In this document: positions 15,264 through 23,280 of the stretch, piece by piece
How the letters are laid out: each line of letters begins with the position of its first letter
Position numbering within the stretch: position 1 is the stretch's first letter
Assembly: GCF_003027925.1 (NCBI RefSeq)
Contig: NZ_PYPS01000021.1
Coordinates: forward strand, 55,873 to 119,872
Direction: 5' to 3'
Source of the DNA: Micromonospora sp. RP3T
GTDB lineage: Bacteria > Actinomycetota > Actinomycetes > Mycobacteriales > Micromonosporaceae
DNA length: 64,000 bases
Notes under the pieces: model-generated
Seen by the model: the letters and a program-made list of their open reading frames with translations, nothing else
What the model was told of the DNA's origin: nothing
Databases searched by the model: none
Program-made: the position numbers and the translations under genes

Positions 15264-16601
15264 ATGCTTGGAAATCGCACGTCGCGCGCGGCCCTGTCCA
15301 TGGCCTGCGCGGCGCTCCTGCTCGCTACCAGCGCCTGCGGGAGTGACGAGCCGAAGGACGCGGGCACCACCCAGGTCCGCCTCTACGGCACCGACGGCAA
15401 CATGCAGAACTCCTTCGCCGCGGAACTCAAGGACCGGGCGAATCTCCTCAACGGCATGAAGGGCACCACCCCGCTCACGCCGCTGCCGGAGAGCTTCAAG
15501 GAGCGGCTTCGCAACGTCAACCCGAAGCTGACGGACTATCTCTACTCCGCCGAGTCGTACGACGCCGTGGTGATCAGCGCGCTGGCGGCCCAGCTCGCCG
15601 GCACCACCGCGCCGGCCGAGATCGCCAAGCAGATCGTCGGCGTGACCACCGGCGGCCAGCGCTGCGACGAGGTGGCCGTCTGCCTCCAGCTCGCCCGTGC
15701 CGGCCAGGACCTGGAGTACCGGGGGGTGTCGCTGACCCGGGCCGGTTTCACCGACAACGGAGAGCCGGCCACCGCGAGCTACGGCACGCTGCACTTCGAC
15801 AACCAGCAGCTCGACGACGCGAAGACCGAGTTCGTCGGCGCCGGCGAGGAGTCCGGGGCGAGCACCAAGACCCCGCCGCGCGGCCGTAAGCCCCGCGCCG
15901 GCAAGGCGAAGGACGCGCCGCTGGTGCTCGGCGGCCTGCTGCCGAAGACCGGTGACCTGGCGTTGGCGTACCCGCCGATGGCCGCCGCGGTCACGCTCGC
16001 GGTCAACGAGATCAACGCCGGCGGCGGGGTGCTCGGCGAGCCGGTGAAGTTCGTCGAGGGCGACGACGGCACCAACCCGGCGGTGGCGAAGGCGACCGTG
16101 GCCACGCACGTCGCCCAGGGCATCCCGGTCATCATCGGCGCCGGCGCGTCCGGCATCTCCCGGGCGGTGCTGCCGGACGTGGTGGCCGCCGGGCGGATCC
16201 TCTTCTCGCCGTCGAACACGGACGCGGGGCTGAGCACCGTGGACGACAAGGGGCTCTACTTCCGCACCGCCCCGCCGGACAGCCTCCAGGGCCGCGCGCT
16301 GGCCGATGTGATGCTGCGGGACGGCCCCCGCAAGATCGTGCTGCTGGCCCGTAAGGACTCCTACGGCGAGGGCCTCCAGGAGAACGTGCGGGCCGAGCTG
16401 GAGAAGGCCGGGGTCGGGGCGGACCGGGTCAAGCTGCTGACCTACGTGCCACCGGACGACCCGAAGACGCCCGTCGACTTCACCGGCATCGCCGGGGACA
16501 TCAAGAGCTTCGGCCCGGAGGCCGTGCTGGTGATCGGATTCGGCGAGTCGGCGACCGCGATCACCGCGCTGGCCGACGCCGGGGTGCAGATCCGGAACTG
16601 A
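15264..16601 (+). CDS. Circularly permuted ABC-type branched-chain amino-acid-like substrate-binding lipoprotein
   Basis: A 445-residue lipoprotein (lipobox ATSAC, Cys25) with a strong GGAGGAAGG site before the ATG. The domain order is reversed. Residues about 36-195 match the usual C-terminal part of Peripla_BP_6 proteins (GMKGTTPL, FKERLRNVNPKLTDYLYSAE, SYDAVVISALAAQLAG, FTDNGEPATASYG). A Lys/Arg/Pro linker (about 196-218) leads to residues 219-445, which match the usual N-terminal part (LVLGGLLPKTGDLALAYPPM, GDDGTNPAVA, GASGISRAVLPDVV) and stop at TALADAGVQIRN, where the ordinary fold continues into VYGTDGN-like sequence. Ligand unknown; no permease is adjacent. Confidence 0.85.
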   Translation: MLGNRTSRAALSMACAALLLATSACGSDEPKDAGTTQVRLYGTDGNMQNSFAAELKDRANLLNGMKGTTPLTPLPESFKERLRNVNPKLTDYLYSAESYDAVVISALAAQLAGTTAPAEIAKQIVGVTTGGQRCDEVAVCLQLARAGQDLEYRGVSLTRAGFTDNGEPATASYGTLHFDNQQLDDAKTEFVGAGEESGASTKTPPRGRKPRAGKAKDAPLVLGGLLPKTGDLALAYPPMAAAVTLAVNEINAGGGVLGEPVKFVEGDDGTNPAVAKATVATHVAQGIPVIIGAGASGISRAVLPDVVAAGRILFSPSNTDAGLSTVDDKGLYFRTAPPDSLQGRALADVMLRDGPRKIVLLARKDSYGEGLQENVRAELEKAGVGADRVKLLTYVPPDDPKTPVDFTGIAGDIKSFGPEAVLVIGFGESATAITALADAGVQIRN

Positions 16602-16615
16602 GCCCGACGATCATC

Positions 16616-16650
16616 GAGGGCCGCGCCGGGACTTTCCGGTGCGGCCCTCG
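16616..16650 (+). terminator. Hairpin terminator after the binding protein
   Basis: A 9-bp stem GAGGGCCGC/GCGGCCCTC just after the stop. It also faces the 3' end of the convergent enoyl-CoA hydratase. Confidence 0.75.
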
Positions 16651-16662
16651 GCGTTCGCGGGT

Positions 16663-17406
16663 TCAGCGCGCCCGGCGTCGCTCCAGGAACTCGGTCATCC
16701 GCCGGTGCTTCTCCTCGTCCTCGAAGAGCACCGCCTGGCTCAGCAGGTCGAGCTGCGGGTGCGCGGCCGGCGGCGCGTCCACCGCCAGCTTGGTCAGCCG
16801 CAGCGCCAGCGCGGAGCCCTTGGCCATCTCGTCGAGCAGGCCGTGGGCGGTGGGCAGCAGCTCCGCCGGGTCGTCCACCACCCGGTTCACCAGGCCGATC
16901 CGCAGCGCCTCGTCGGCGTCCACCCGCCGGCCGGTGAAGAGCAGCTCCTTGGCCCGGGCCTCGCCGATCAACGCCGGCAGCCGGTAGGTCGCGCCGGCGC
17001 CGGCCAGAATGCCCAGCCGCACCTCGGGCTGACCGAAGACCGCCCGGCCCGTGCACACCCGAAGATCGCAGGCGTACGCCAGCTCGGCGCCGCCGCCCAG
17101 CGCCGGGCCGTCGACGGCCGCCACGGTGGGCATCGGCAGTGCCCGGATGCGCGCGAAGACGCCCTGGTTGATGGCGGCCAGCGCGTCCAGCCGGCCGCGT
17201 TCGCGGAGCTGCCCGATGTCGGCGCCGCCGGCGAAGATGCCCGCCGCCCCGCCGGTGAGCAGCATCAGCCGGGGATGCGCCTCCAACCCGGCGCAGACCG
17301 CGTGCAGCTCGCCGACCAGGTCGGCGTCGATCGCGTTGCGTTTCTCCGGCCGGTCCAGCGTGACGACGAGCCGGTCCGGCAGTTCCTCGATCCGCAGCCC
17401 GCTCAT
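16663..17406 (-). CDS. Enoyl-CoA hydratase/isomerase family protein
   Basis: A 247-residue crotonase-fold protein with IFAGGADIGQLRERG and ALGGGAELAYACDLRVC forming the oxyanion hole, and GQPEVRLGILAGAGATYRLPALIGEARAKELLFTGR following. The PE pair after FGQ is the usual position of the second catalytic Glu. Its ATG overlaps the stop of the 3-hydroxyacyl-CoA dehydrogenase gene (ATGA), so the pair performs consecutive beta-oxidation steps on an unknown acyl-CoA. Confidence 0.9.
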   Translation of the reverse strand: MSGLRIEELPDRLVVTLDRPEKRNAIDADLVGELHAVCAGLEAHPRLMLLTGGAAGIFAGGADIGQLRERGRLDALAAINQGVFARIRALPMPTVAAVDGPALGGGAELAYACDLRVCTGRAVFGQPEVRLGILAGAGATYRLPALIGEARAKELLFTGRRVDADEALRIGLVNRVVDDPAELLPTAHGLLDEMAKGSALALRLTKLAVDAPPAAHPQLDLLSQAVLFEDEEKHRRMTEFLERRRAR

Positions 17407-18260
17407 TGTTTGACGCCGCCTTCCCAGGTGTAGAAGCCCTGACCGGACTTCTTGCCCAGCCTGCCGGCGGCGACCATCTCCACCAGCAGCGGCGGCGGCG
17501 CGAAGCGGTCGCCGTACGCGGCCTGGAGCGTCCGCGCGATGTCGAGTCGGACGTCCAGCCCGACCAGGTCGGTCAGCTCCAGCGGGCCCACCGGGTGCCG
17601 GTAGCCGAGCACCATCGCCTTGTCGATGTCGGCCGGGGCGGCCACCCCGTCGGCCACCATCCGGATCGCCTCCAGGCCGAGCGTGACGCCGAGCCGGGAG
17701 GTGGCGAAGCCGGGCATGTCGCGTACCACGACGGGGTCCTTGCCCAGCCGGGCGGCGAGCGCGACGGCCGCTTCGGTGGTCTGCGGCGCGGTGGCCGCGC
17801 CGACCACGACCTCCAGCAGGGCCATCGCCCAGACCGGGTTGAAGAAGTGCAGCCCGAGGAAGTCCGCCGGGCGGTCCAGCCCGTCGGCCAGCTCGGCGAT
17901 CGGGATGCTGGAGGTGTTGCTGCCGAGCAGCGCCGGCCGGCGGCCCTCGGCCTGGCGGAGCACGGCCCGCTTGAGGTCGAGGCGCTCCGGGACCGCCTCC
18001 ACGATCACGTCCGGTCCCTCGGCCACCTCGGCCAGCCCGGCCCGCAGGGTCACCCGGACCCGGTTGGCGGTGGCCGCCTCGGCGGTCAGCTTGCCCCGCT
18101 GCACGGCGCGGTCCCACAGCTCGCCGAGCCGCCGGACCGCGTCGGCCCCCCGGTCGGGGTCCACCTCGACCAGTTCGACCGCGTACCCGGCGCCGGCCGC
18201 CACGTACGCGATGCCGAGACCCATGGTGCCGGCCCCGACGACCACAAAACGACCACTCAT
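17403..18260 (-). CDS. 3-hydroxyacyl-CoA (3-hydroxybutyryl-CoA) dehydrogenase
   Basis: A 285-residue NAD-dependent enzyme. The Rossmann start is FVVVGAGTMGLGIAYVAAGAGY, and SNTSSIPIAELA then FLGLHFFNPVWAMALLEVV holds the catalytic His. The C-terminal domain has DMPGFATSRLGVTLGLEAIRM and KKSGQGFYTWEGG. It oxidises L-3-hydroxyacyl-CoA to 3-ketoacyl-CoA. GGGGAG precedes the ATG. It is the first gene of a two-gene operon with the hydratase. Confidence 0.93.
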   Translation of the reverse strand: MSGRFVVVGAGTMGLGIAYVAAGAGYAVELVEVDPDRGADAVRRLGELWDRAVQRGKLTAEAATANRVRVTLRAGLAEVAEGPDVIVEAVPERLDLKRAVLRQAEGRRPALLGSNTSSIPIAELADGLDRPADFLGLHFFNPVWAMALLEVVVGAATAPQTTEAAVALAARLGKDPVVVRDMPGFATSRLGVTLGLEAIRMVADGVAAPADIDKAMVLGYRHPVGPLELTDLVGLDVRLDIARTLQAAYGDRFAPPPLLVEMVAAGRLGKKSGQGFYTWEGGVKQ

Positions 18261-18423
18261 CGTCTCCCCTCGCCGCGGCGGTGGCGCGCGGGGTCTCCGC
18301 CGCGCCGGGCCGGCCGCTCGCTCGTCCCTGGATGCGACCCTATGCAGGGCGGACCCGCCGGGCATGCGTGGGGGCCGGCCGGATGGGGTAAAGACCGGCG
18401 TCAACGCCGAAGGAAGGAACGAG

Positions 18424-18711
18424 ATGAGCCAGGCACCGGAGAGCGCGGAGCGCACCGAGACGGTCGAGACGCGCGGTGACGAGCGGGTGGACCTGCTTCG
18501 TGCGGACACCAACAACGACGGCAAGACCGACGTGTGGGTGGTGGACACCGACGGCGACGGCAAGGCCGACCTGTTCCAGTTCGACACCGACGGCGACGGC
18601 AAGGTGGACATCACCATGGTCGACATCGACGAGGACGGCACGCCGGACGAGGTGGTCGACGGCGACGGCGGCCTCCCCCCGGAGGAGACCACCCCCACCG
18701 TCCAGGTCTGA
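18424..18711 (+). CDS. Small acidic protein with EF-hand-like Asp-rich repeats
   Basis: A 95-residue protein with four consecutive units of about 12 residues of the type DTDGDGKxDLFQF (from RADTNNDGKTDVWVV to DIDEDGTPDEVVD). The D-x-D-x-D-G pattern matches calcium-binding EF-hand or thrombospondin type 3-like loops. There is no signal peptide, so it should be cytoplasmic. GAAGGA precedes the ATG. Calcium binding is inferred from the motif; partners and role are unknown. Confidence 0.8.
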   Translation: MSQAPESAERTETVETRGDERVDLLRADTNNDGKTDVWVVDTDGDGKADLFQFDTDGDGKVDITMVDIDEDGTPDEVVDGDGGLPPEETTPTVQV

Positions 18712-18716
18712 GATAC

Positions 18717-18769
18717 AAGGAGGGGGCCCCTGTTAACGCCTGAGCGATAGCAGGGGCCCCCTCTTAACG
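18717..18769. repeat. Family 4 GGGGCCCC/TTAACG element, copy 1
   Basis: Two half-units (GGGGGCCCCTGTTAACGC and GGGGCCCCCTCTTAACG) flank a central GAGCGATAGCA. The halves are both an inverted repeat (AGGGGGCCCCTG/CAGGGGCCCCCT) and an imperfect direct repeat. It lies between two convergent genes and its TTAACG gives the methyltransferase TAA stop. Likely bidirectional terminator. Confidence 0.85.
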
Positions 18770-19543
18770 TCTGAGCGCGAGTGTGGCGAGGTAGTACGGA
18801 CGGTCGGTGTCGTCCACGTCGGTCAGTCGCCACGGGGAGCCGTGGACCAGCTCGGCGAACTCGTCGGGCGAGCACACCAGGTAGTCGAACCATTCGGTGC
18901 CGAGCAGCCGGTAGCGCAGCCGCAGCCGGAGCTGCCCGCCGAGCCGGCCGCGCCGCCGGTTCGCCTCGTGGTAGCCGGTGTGCACCGGATCGGTGGTGCC
19001 GTACGGGTCGGTGCCGTGCGCGATCACCCGCGCGCCGGGGCGGGCCAGCGCGGCGAGCGCGGCCAGCAGCGCGGGTGCGCGCTCGCGCCCCTCGAACAGG
19101 CCGAGGTTGTTGCCGAGCAGCAGGAACGTGTCGTAGCGCCGGCCGTCCGCGACGTGTTCGTCGACGGTGCCGTGTACCAGCTCGCGGACGCCCCGGTGGC
19201 GGCTGACGCGCAACGCGCCGAGCGAGGTGTCCAGCCCGGTGACCGACACGCCGCGCTCCTGGAGGTGCAGCGCGATCCGGCCGGCGCCGACGCCGACGTC
19301 GAGCACGTGCCCGTGCACCCGGTCGACCGCCCGGTGGTCGTGCGGCTGCCACTGCTGCGGCGGGTCCAGGTAGTGCCCGGCGGGCGCGCCGTTGACCAGC
19401 CCGTCGTCCCGTTCGATGATCTCGATGACCGGGCGTGGCAGCCGTCCACCGGCCATCGGCCGGGGGCCGACGCCGGTGGCCACCGCGTACGCGTCGCGGA
19501 TCATCTCGCCGAACACGTCGCCGATCGTGGGCTCCCCGGTCAT
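18764..19543 (-). CDS. Class I SAM-dependent methyltransferase
   Basis: A 259-residue protein with motif I HVLDVGVGAGRIALHLQERG and the following acidic loop VTGLDTS, then DTFLLLGNNLGLF at the motif IV position. The N-terminal 75 residues and the C-terminal WFDYLVCSPDEFAELV segment do not identify the substrate. Its TAA stop is formed by the family 4 repeat. Divergent from the PPOX gene across 53 bp. Confidence 0.82.
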   Translation of the reverse strand: MTGEPTIGDVFGEMIRDAYAVATGVGPRPMAGGRLPRPVIEIIERDDGLVNGAPAGHYLDPPQQWQPHDHRAVDRVHGHVLDVGVGAGRIALHLQERGVSVTGLDTSLGALRVSRHRGVRELVHGTVDEHVADGRRYDTFLLLGNNLGLFEGRERAPALLAALAALARPGARVIAHGTDPYGTTDPVHTGYHEANRRRGRLGGQLRLRLRYRLLGTEWFDYLVCSPDEFAELVHGSPWRLTDVDDTDRPYYLATLALRR

Positions 19544-19596
19544 GGGTGCACGCTATCCGGGCTCGGTTCCGCCGTCGCAGCCGTATCCTGGGCGGC

Positions 19597-19995
19597 GTGA
19601 CCGACCTGGACCGCCTGGCGGCGGAGAAGTACGTCCTGCTCACCACGTTCCGCAAGGACGGCCGGGCGGTGCCGACGCCGGTGTGGGCCGTGCGCGACGG
19701 CGACGCGTTGGCGGTGTGGACGGTGTCCGACTCCGGCAAGGTGAAACGGATCCGGCGGGACGGCCGGGTCACGGTGGCGCCGTGCGACGTGCGGGGCCGG
19801 CCGCACGGCGAGGCGGTGCCGGGGCACGCGACGATCGACGACCCGGAGAGCACGCGCCGGGTCCGTGGGCTGCTCAAGCGGAAGTACCGGCTGATCGGCC
19901 GGTTGAGCCTGCTGGGCAGCCGGTTGCGGCGGGGCGAGGGCGGCACGGTGGGGCTGCGGATCGTGCTGGACCCGACTGTCCCCGGACACGATTAA
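19597..19995 (+). CDS. PPOX-class F420-dependent enzyme
   Basis: A 132-residue split-barrel flavin/deazaflavin protein. The opening KYVLLTTFRKDGRAVPTPVW and the strand VKRIRRDGRVTVAPCDVRGRP fit the Rv1155/Rv2074-like F420-binding group, which reduces small molecules. Substrate unknown. The GTG start has GGGCGG nearby but no ideal ribosome-binding site. Confidence 0.85.
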   Translation: MTDLDRLAAEKYVLLTTFRKDGRAVPTPVWAVRDGDALAVWTVSDSGKVKRIRRDGRVTVAPCDVRGRPHGEAVPGHATIDDPESTRRVRGLLKRKYRLIGRLSLLGSRLRRGEGGTVGLRIVLDPTVPGHD

Positions 19996-20051
19996 GGGCG
20001 GTGGCCCGTCGGCCGCCCGCCCCTGATCGGAAAGCTGTAAAACTCCGGTCG

Positions 20052-20261
20052 TCAGTCCCCCTGACGCTGCTGGGGGATCTGCCCCTGCAGCAAGGCCCGC
20101 ACCTCCGACTCGCGGTAACGGCGGTGGCCGCCCAGGGTCCGGATGGCGCTGAGCTTGCCAGCCTTGGCCCACCGGGTCACCGTCTTCGGGTCGACACGGA
20201 ACATCGACGCCACCTCGGCCGGTGTGAGTAGCGGCTCGGGTTCGTGCGTTCGCGATGCCAT
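20052..20261 (-). CDS. bldC: BldC, MerR-like developmental regulator
   Basis: A 69-residue DNA-binding protein consisting of a MerR-type winged helix only (LLTPAEVASMFRVDPKTVTRWAKAGKLSAIRTLGGHRRYRESEVRALL). In Streptomyces BldC binds direct repeats cooperatively and keeps cells in vegetative growth by repressing sporulation genes. The match over the whole length is very strong. The ATG has AGGAG upstream. The 256-bp AT-rich region upstream is unusually long and contains two palindromes. Confidence 0.95.
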   Translation of the reverse strand: MASRTHEPEPLLTPAEVASMFRVDPKTVTRWAKAGKLSAIRTLGGHRRYRESEVRALLQGQIPQQRQGD

Positions 20262-20517
20262 CGGGGTCACTCCTCCACATGTATAGACATCGGCCGGGGT
20301 CCCGCCGGCCGACGCGTCTCCCATGGTCCGGCTAGTCCCCGATGTCCGACATGGGCCGAACGGCTGAAGGTCCCTAGACGGACGGATGAACCATGCCCGA
20401 TTTTTACGACTTTTACACTGCAGAAAGTACCTTAATAGGACTCATGATCACGGTTCGTGATGCGTCAATTACGAGACACTCTCGTAGTGCCCACCCGCGA
20501 AGGGGGCAAACCGGGTG
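20262..20517 (-). promoter_or_regulatory. AT-rich upstream region of bldC with two palindromes
   Basis: 256 bp, visibly richer in A/T than its surroundings around 20395-20490. It contains ATCACG-GTT-CGTGAT (20447-20461) and TACGAGA-CAC-TCTCGTA (20470-20486), both perfect. On the bldC strand TTGACG (20468-20463) could be a -35 box, with the first palindrome in the spacer. The second palindrome may instead terminate the upstream gene. Confidence 0.5.
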
Positions 20518-21357
20518 TCAGTTGCAGCGTTCCAGGAGCTGCACCGCGCGCCAGCGGGCGACCAGCTTGTCGTACGCCGCCGAGGCCTCCTCGGCCTCGC
20601 CCCGGGACAACCCGGCGAGGCCCGCCGCGACCAGCTCGGTGGAGTCGTCGGCCGCCAGCGTCTCGTCCGGCAACAACTGCACCAGGCCGCCGTAGTCCAG
20701 CTCCACCACCGAACGCGGATGGAACTCCTCCAGCCAGCGGGCGGCCTCCTCGACCGCCTCGGTGATCGGCGCCTCACCGACCGACTTGCGCAGCACGGAC
20801 AGCGCCCGGGACGAGCGGCGGCGGGCCTTGGAGATCTCCGTGCGGTAGCGCAGCGCGCGTCGTTCCGGCTCGGTGACCAGGTGCCGCTCACCGGCCTCGA
20901 ACAGCACGAACCAGCGCAGCGGCACGCCCCACGTGGCGACCTGCTCGTGGACCCGGGGCACCCCGTGCTCCAGCACGCGCGCCCCGCTGCGCCAGTCCTC
21001 CACCACCGCCTTGGCCTGACCGGCCAGGACCGGCGGCACGAACGCGTCGGCGAGCACCGACGGCACCCCGTCGCGGGCGCTCAACGCCGCCTCGGCGACC
21101 CGGATCCGCAGGTTCCAGGGGCAGACCAGCAACGCGTCGTCGGATTCCAGCACGTACGCCTCGTCGGGCAGGTCGGGCAGCCGGGTCCAGCCCGCGCCGA
21201 GCGCCTCGATCACCGAGGTGCGCTGCCGGCCCGGTCCGTCCAGCGGGGCGATCGCCCGGCCCTCGCTGACGTATCGGCGCCAGTACGACTGCCGATCCCG
21301 GTCGAAGGCGGTCAGCGGCTCGTACACGCGCAGGTATGAAGCGAAGAGCGACGGCAC
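20518..21357 (-). CDS. Conserved hypothetical protein next to bldC
   Basis: A 279-residue soluble protein beginning VPSLFASYLRVYEPLTAFDRDRQSYWRRYV, with a helix-rich C-terminal half (ISKARRRSSRALSVLRKSVG, ARWLEEFHPRSVVELDYGGL). I recall a protein of this kind between bldC and vdh in Streptomyces, but no function. The GTG at 21357 is chosen because a perfect GGGAGG lies upstream; the frame is open 45 nt further. Confidence 0.8.
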   Translation of the reverse strand: MPSLFASYLRVYEPLTAFDRDRQSYWRRYVSEGRAIAPLDGPGRQRTSVIEALGAGWTRLPDLPDEAYVLESDDALLVCPWNLRIRVAEAALSARDGVPSVLADAFVPPVLAGQAKAVVEDWRSGARVLEHGVPRVHEQVATWGVPLRWFVLFEAGERHLVTEPERRALRYRTEISKARRRSSRALSVLRKSVGEAPITEAVEEAARWLEEFHPRSVVELDYGGLVQLLPDETLAADDSTELVAAGLAGLSRGEAEEASAAYDKLVARWRAVQLLERCN

Positions 21358-21533
21358 GGCGCGATCCTCCCACGAGACGGGACCGTCCGTCGCCGTCGTC
21401 ACACCGGCGGCGTGACGTGCGCGACAGTACGGTTCCGGCCGATATTAGGCTCAACGGCACCGGCACCATCCCGCCGGCGTGCCACCTCAGGTTCCGCGCC
21501 CCACAAGGGCGCACACCGACACAGGAGTCAGCC

Positions 21534-22616
21534 ATGGGCGTATTCGCCAGCACCGACGACCCGTCATCCTCGGGTCACGAGCAGGTCGTGTTCTGCCAGG
21601 ACAAGCAGTCCGGCCTGAAGGCGATCATCGGGATCTACTCCACCGCGCTGGGCCCCGCCCTCGGTGGCACCCGGTTCTACCCGTACGCCAGTGAGGCCGA
21701 CGCCCTCGCCGACGTGCTCGACCTGTCGCGGGGCATGGCGTACAAGAGCGCCCTGGCGAACCTGGACCTGGGCGGCGGCAAGGCGGTCATCTGGGGCGAC
21801 CCGGAGCAGCTCAAGAGCGAGGCGCTGCTGCGCGCGTACGGCCGCTTCGTGGAGTCGCTCAACGGCCGGTACTACACCGCGTGCGACGTCGGCACCGACG
21901 TCGGCGACATGGACACGATCGCCCGGGAGACCCGCTACGTCACCGGTCGCAGCGTGGCGCACGGCGGCGCGGGGGACTCCTCGGTCCTCACCGCCTGGGG
22001 CGTCTACCAGGGCATGCGGGCCGCCGCCGAGCACGTCTGGGGCAGCCCGACGCTGGCCGGCCGCCGGGTCGGCGTGGCCGGCCTGGGCAAGGTCGGCAAG
22101 TACCTGACCGCGCACCTGCTGTCCGACGGCGCGGAGGTCGTGGCGACCGACGTCAACCCGCGCGCCCAGGAGTGGGTACGCACCACCCACCCGCAGGTCA
22201 CCCTGGTCGACGACACCGCCGCGCTGGTCGCGTCCGACATCGACGTGTACGCCCCGTGCGCGCTGGGCGGCGCGCTGAACGACGAGACCGTGCCGGTGCT
22301 ACGGGCCAAGGTGGTCAGCGGCGCGGCGAACAACCAGCTCGCCCACCCGGGCATCGAGAAGGTGCTCGCCGACCGGGGCATCCTCTACACGCCGGACTAC
22401 GTGGTCAACGCCGGCGGCGTGATCCAGGTCGCCGACGAGATCGAGGGCTTCAACTTCGAGCGGGCCAAGCAGCGTGCCACCCGGATCTTCGACACCACCC
22501 GGGAGATCCTGCGGCTCGCCGACGACGAGGGCGTTCCGCCGGCGGTGGCCGCGGACCGGCTCGCCGAGCGGCGGATGGCCGAGGTCGGCCGCCTGCGCAC
22601 CATCCACCTGAGGTGA
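21534..22616 (+). CDS. vdh: Valine (Leu/Phe/Val/Glu family) dehydrogenase
   Basis: A 360-residue NAD-dependent branched-chain amino acid dehydrogenase, deaminating valine (or leucine) to the 2-oxo acid. ALGGTRFYPYASEADALADVLDLSRGMAYKSALANLDLGGGKAVI contains the substrate-binding and catalytic Lys residues. GRRVGVAGLGKVGKYLTAHL is the NAD fold. Genomic context (next to bldC) matches Streptomyces vdh, where the enzyme supplies acyl-CoA precursors. AGGAG lies before the ATG. A GC hairpin (22623-22652) follows the stop. Confidence 0.93.
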   Translation: MGVFASTDDPSSSGHEQVVFCQDKQSGLKAIIGIYSTALGPALGGTRFYPYASEADALADVLDLSRGMAYKSALANLDLGGGKAVIWGDPEQLKSEALLRAYGRFVESLNGRYYTACDVGTDVGDMDTIARETRYVTGRSVAHGGAGDSSVLTAWGVYQGMRAAAEHVWGSPTLAGRRVGVAGLGKVGKYLTAHLLSDGAEVVATDVNPRAQEWVRTTHPQVTLVDDTAALVASDIDVYAPCALGGALNDETVPVLRAKVVSGAANNQLAHPGIEKVLADRGILYTPDYVVNAGGVIQVADEIEGFNFERAKQRATRIFDTTREILRLADDEGVPPAVAADRLAERRMAEVGRLRTIHLR

Positions 22617-22917
22617 ACCGGTGCCCGGGGGACGGGCGTCGGCCCACCCCCGGGCCGCACCCGGGTCCGACTTGGGCGTTAAGCTGATTTCGGTGTTTAC
22701 GGAGCAGTTCGCCTGCTGTCACGGCCGGTCCCGGCATCCACTCCTTACCGGGTACACTGTGTGACGGCCGGAACACTGCGACGCGCAGGGCCGGTCGACG
22801 GTGACCCGAGGTGCCGAACGGTGGCATCCCCATGTACCGTAAGAGCCACGAGAGATGCCTGACGTCATCGGGGCCCGCCTTCGGGCTGCCCCGCATTCTG
22901 TGCGAGGGGGTCGAGCC
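22617..22917. other. Intergenic region between vdh and the DUF3073 gene
   Basis: About 300 bp without a supported gene. It begins with a CCCGGGGG/CCCCCGGG hairpin (22623-22652) that probably terminates vdh. The rest should hold the promoter and long leader of the DUF3073 gene. Confidence 0.5.
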
Positions 22918-23133
22918 ATGGGGCGCGGCCGTGCTAAGGCCAAGCAGACGAAGGTGGCCCGGGAGTTGAAGTACCACTCCCCGAACACCGACCTAACCGC
23001 CTTGCAGCGTGAACTGGCGGGTAGTGGTAAGTCTGAGCACAACTTCGACGACGACTACAAAGAGTATGTCGACGACGATGACGAGGACCACGCGGACGAC
23101 GATCCGGACCCCTGGGCCCGTCCGACCCGCTGA
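22918..23133 (+). CDS. DUF3073 family small protein
   Basis: A 71-residue actinobacterial protein. The basic N terminus MGRGRAKAKQTKVARELKYHSP is the DUF3073 signature, followed by DLTALQRELAG and a strongly acidic C terminus (DDDYKEYVDDDDEDHADDDPD). Function is unknown; the charge split suggests nucleic-acid or protein binding. GAGGGGG precedes the ATG. A terminator follows at 23149. Confidence 0.9.
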   Translation: MGRGRAKAKQTKVARELKYHSPNTDLTALQRELAGSGKSEHNFDDDYKEYVDDDDEDHADDDPDPWARPTR

Positions 23134-23148
23134 CCTCCGGTCACATCT

Positions 23149-23174
23149 GAGCACGCGGTAGCCCCCGCGTGCTC
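23149..23174 (+). terminator. Terminator after the DUF3073 gene
   Basis: A 10-bp perfect stem GAGCACGCGG/CCGCGTGCTC, 15 nt after the stop. Confidence 0.75.
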
Positions 23175-23210
23175 ACGTATGTGCTCAGCCGGAGCCGACG
23201 GAGCACCGAC

Positions 23211-23267
23211 GATCAGGGACCTGCCGCACCGGGACGCCTCCCCGGCTGCGCCGGCAGGTCCTTGATC
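23211..23267 (-). terminator. Large hairpin after the RiPP precursor gene
   Basis: Inner stem GGACCTGCCG/CGGCAGGTCC (23217-23226 and 23252-23261) with outer GATCA/TGATC pairing. It lies just beyond the precursor stop. The outer GATCAAGGA-like sequence resembles the family 1 palindromes, so it may be a divergent member serving as a terminator. Confidence 0.65.
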
Positions 23268-23280
23268 GCGGACCCGGCAC

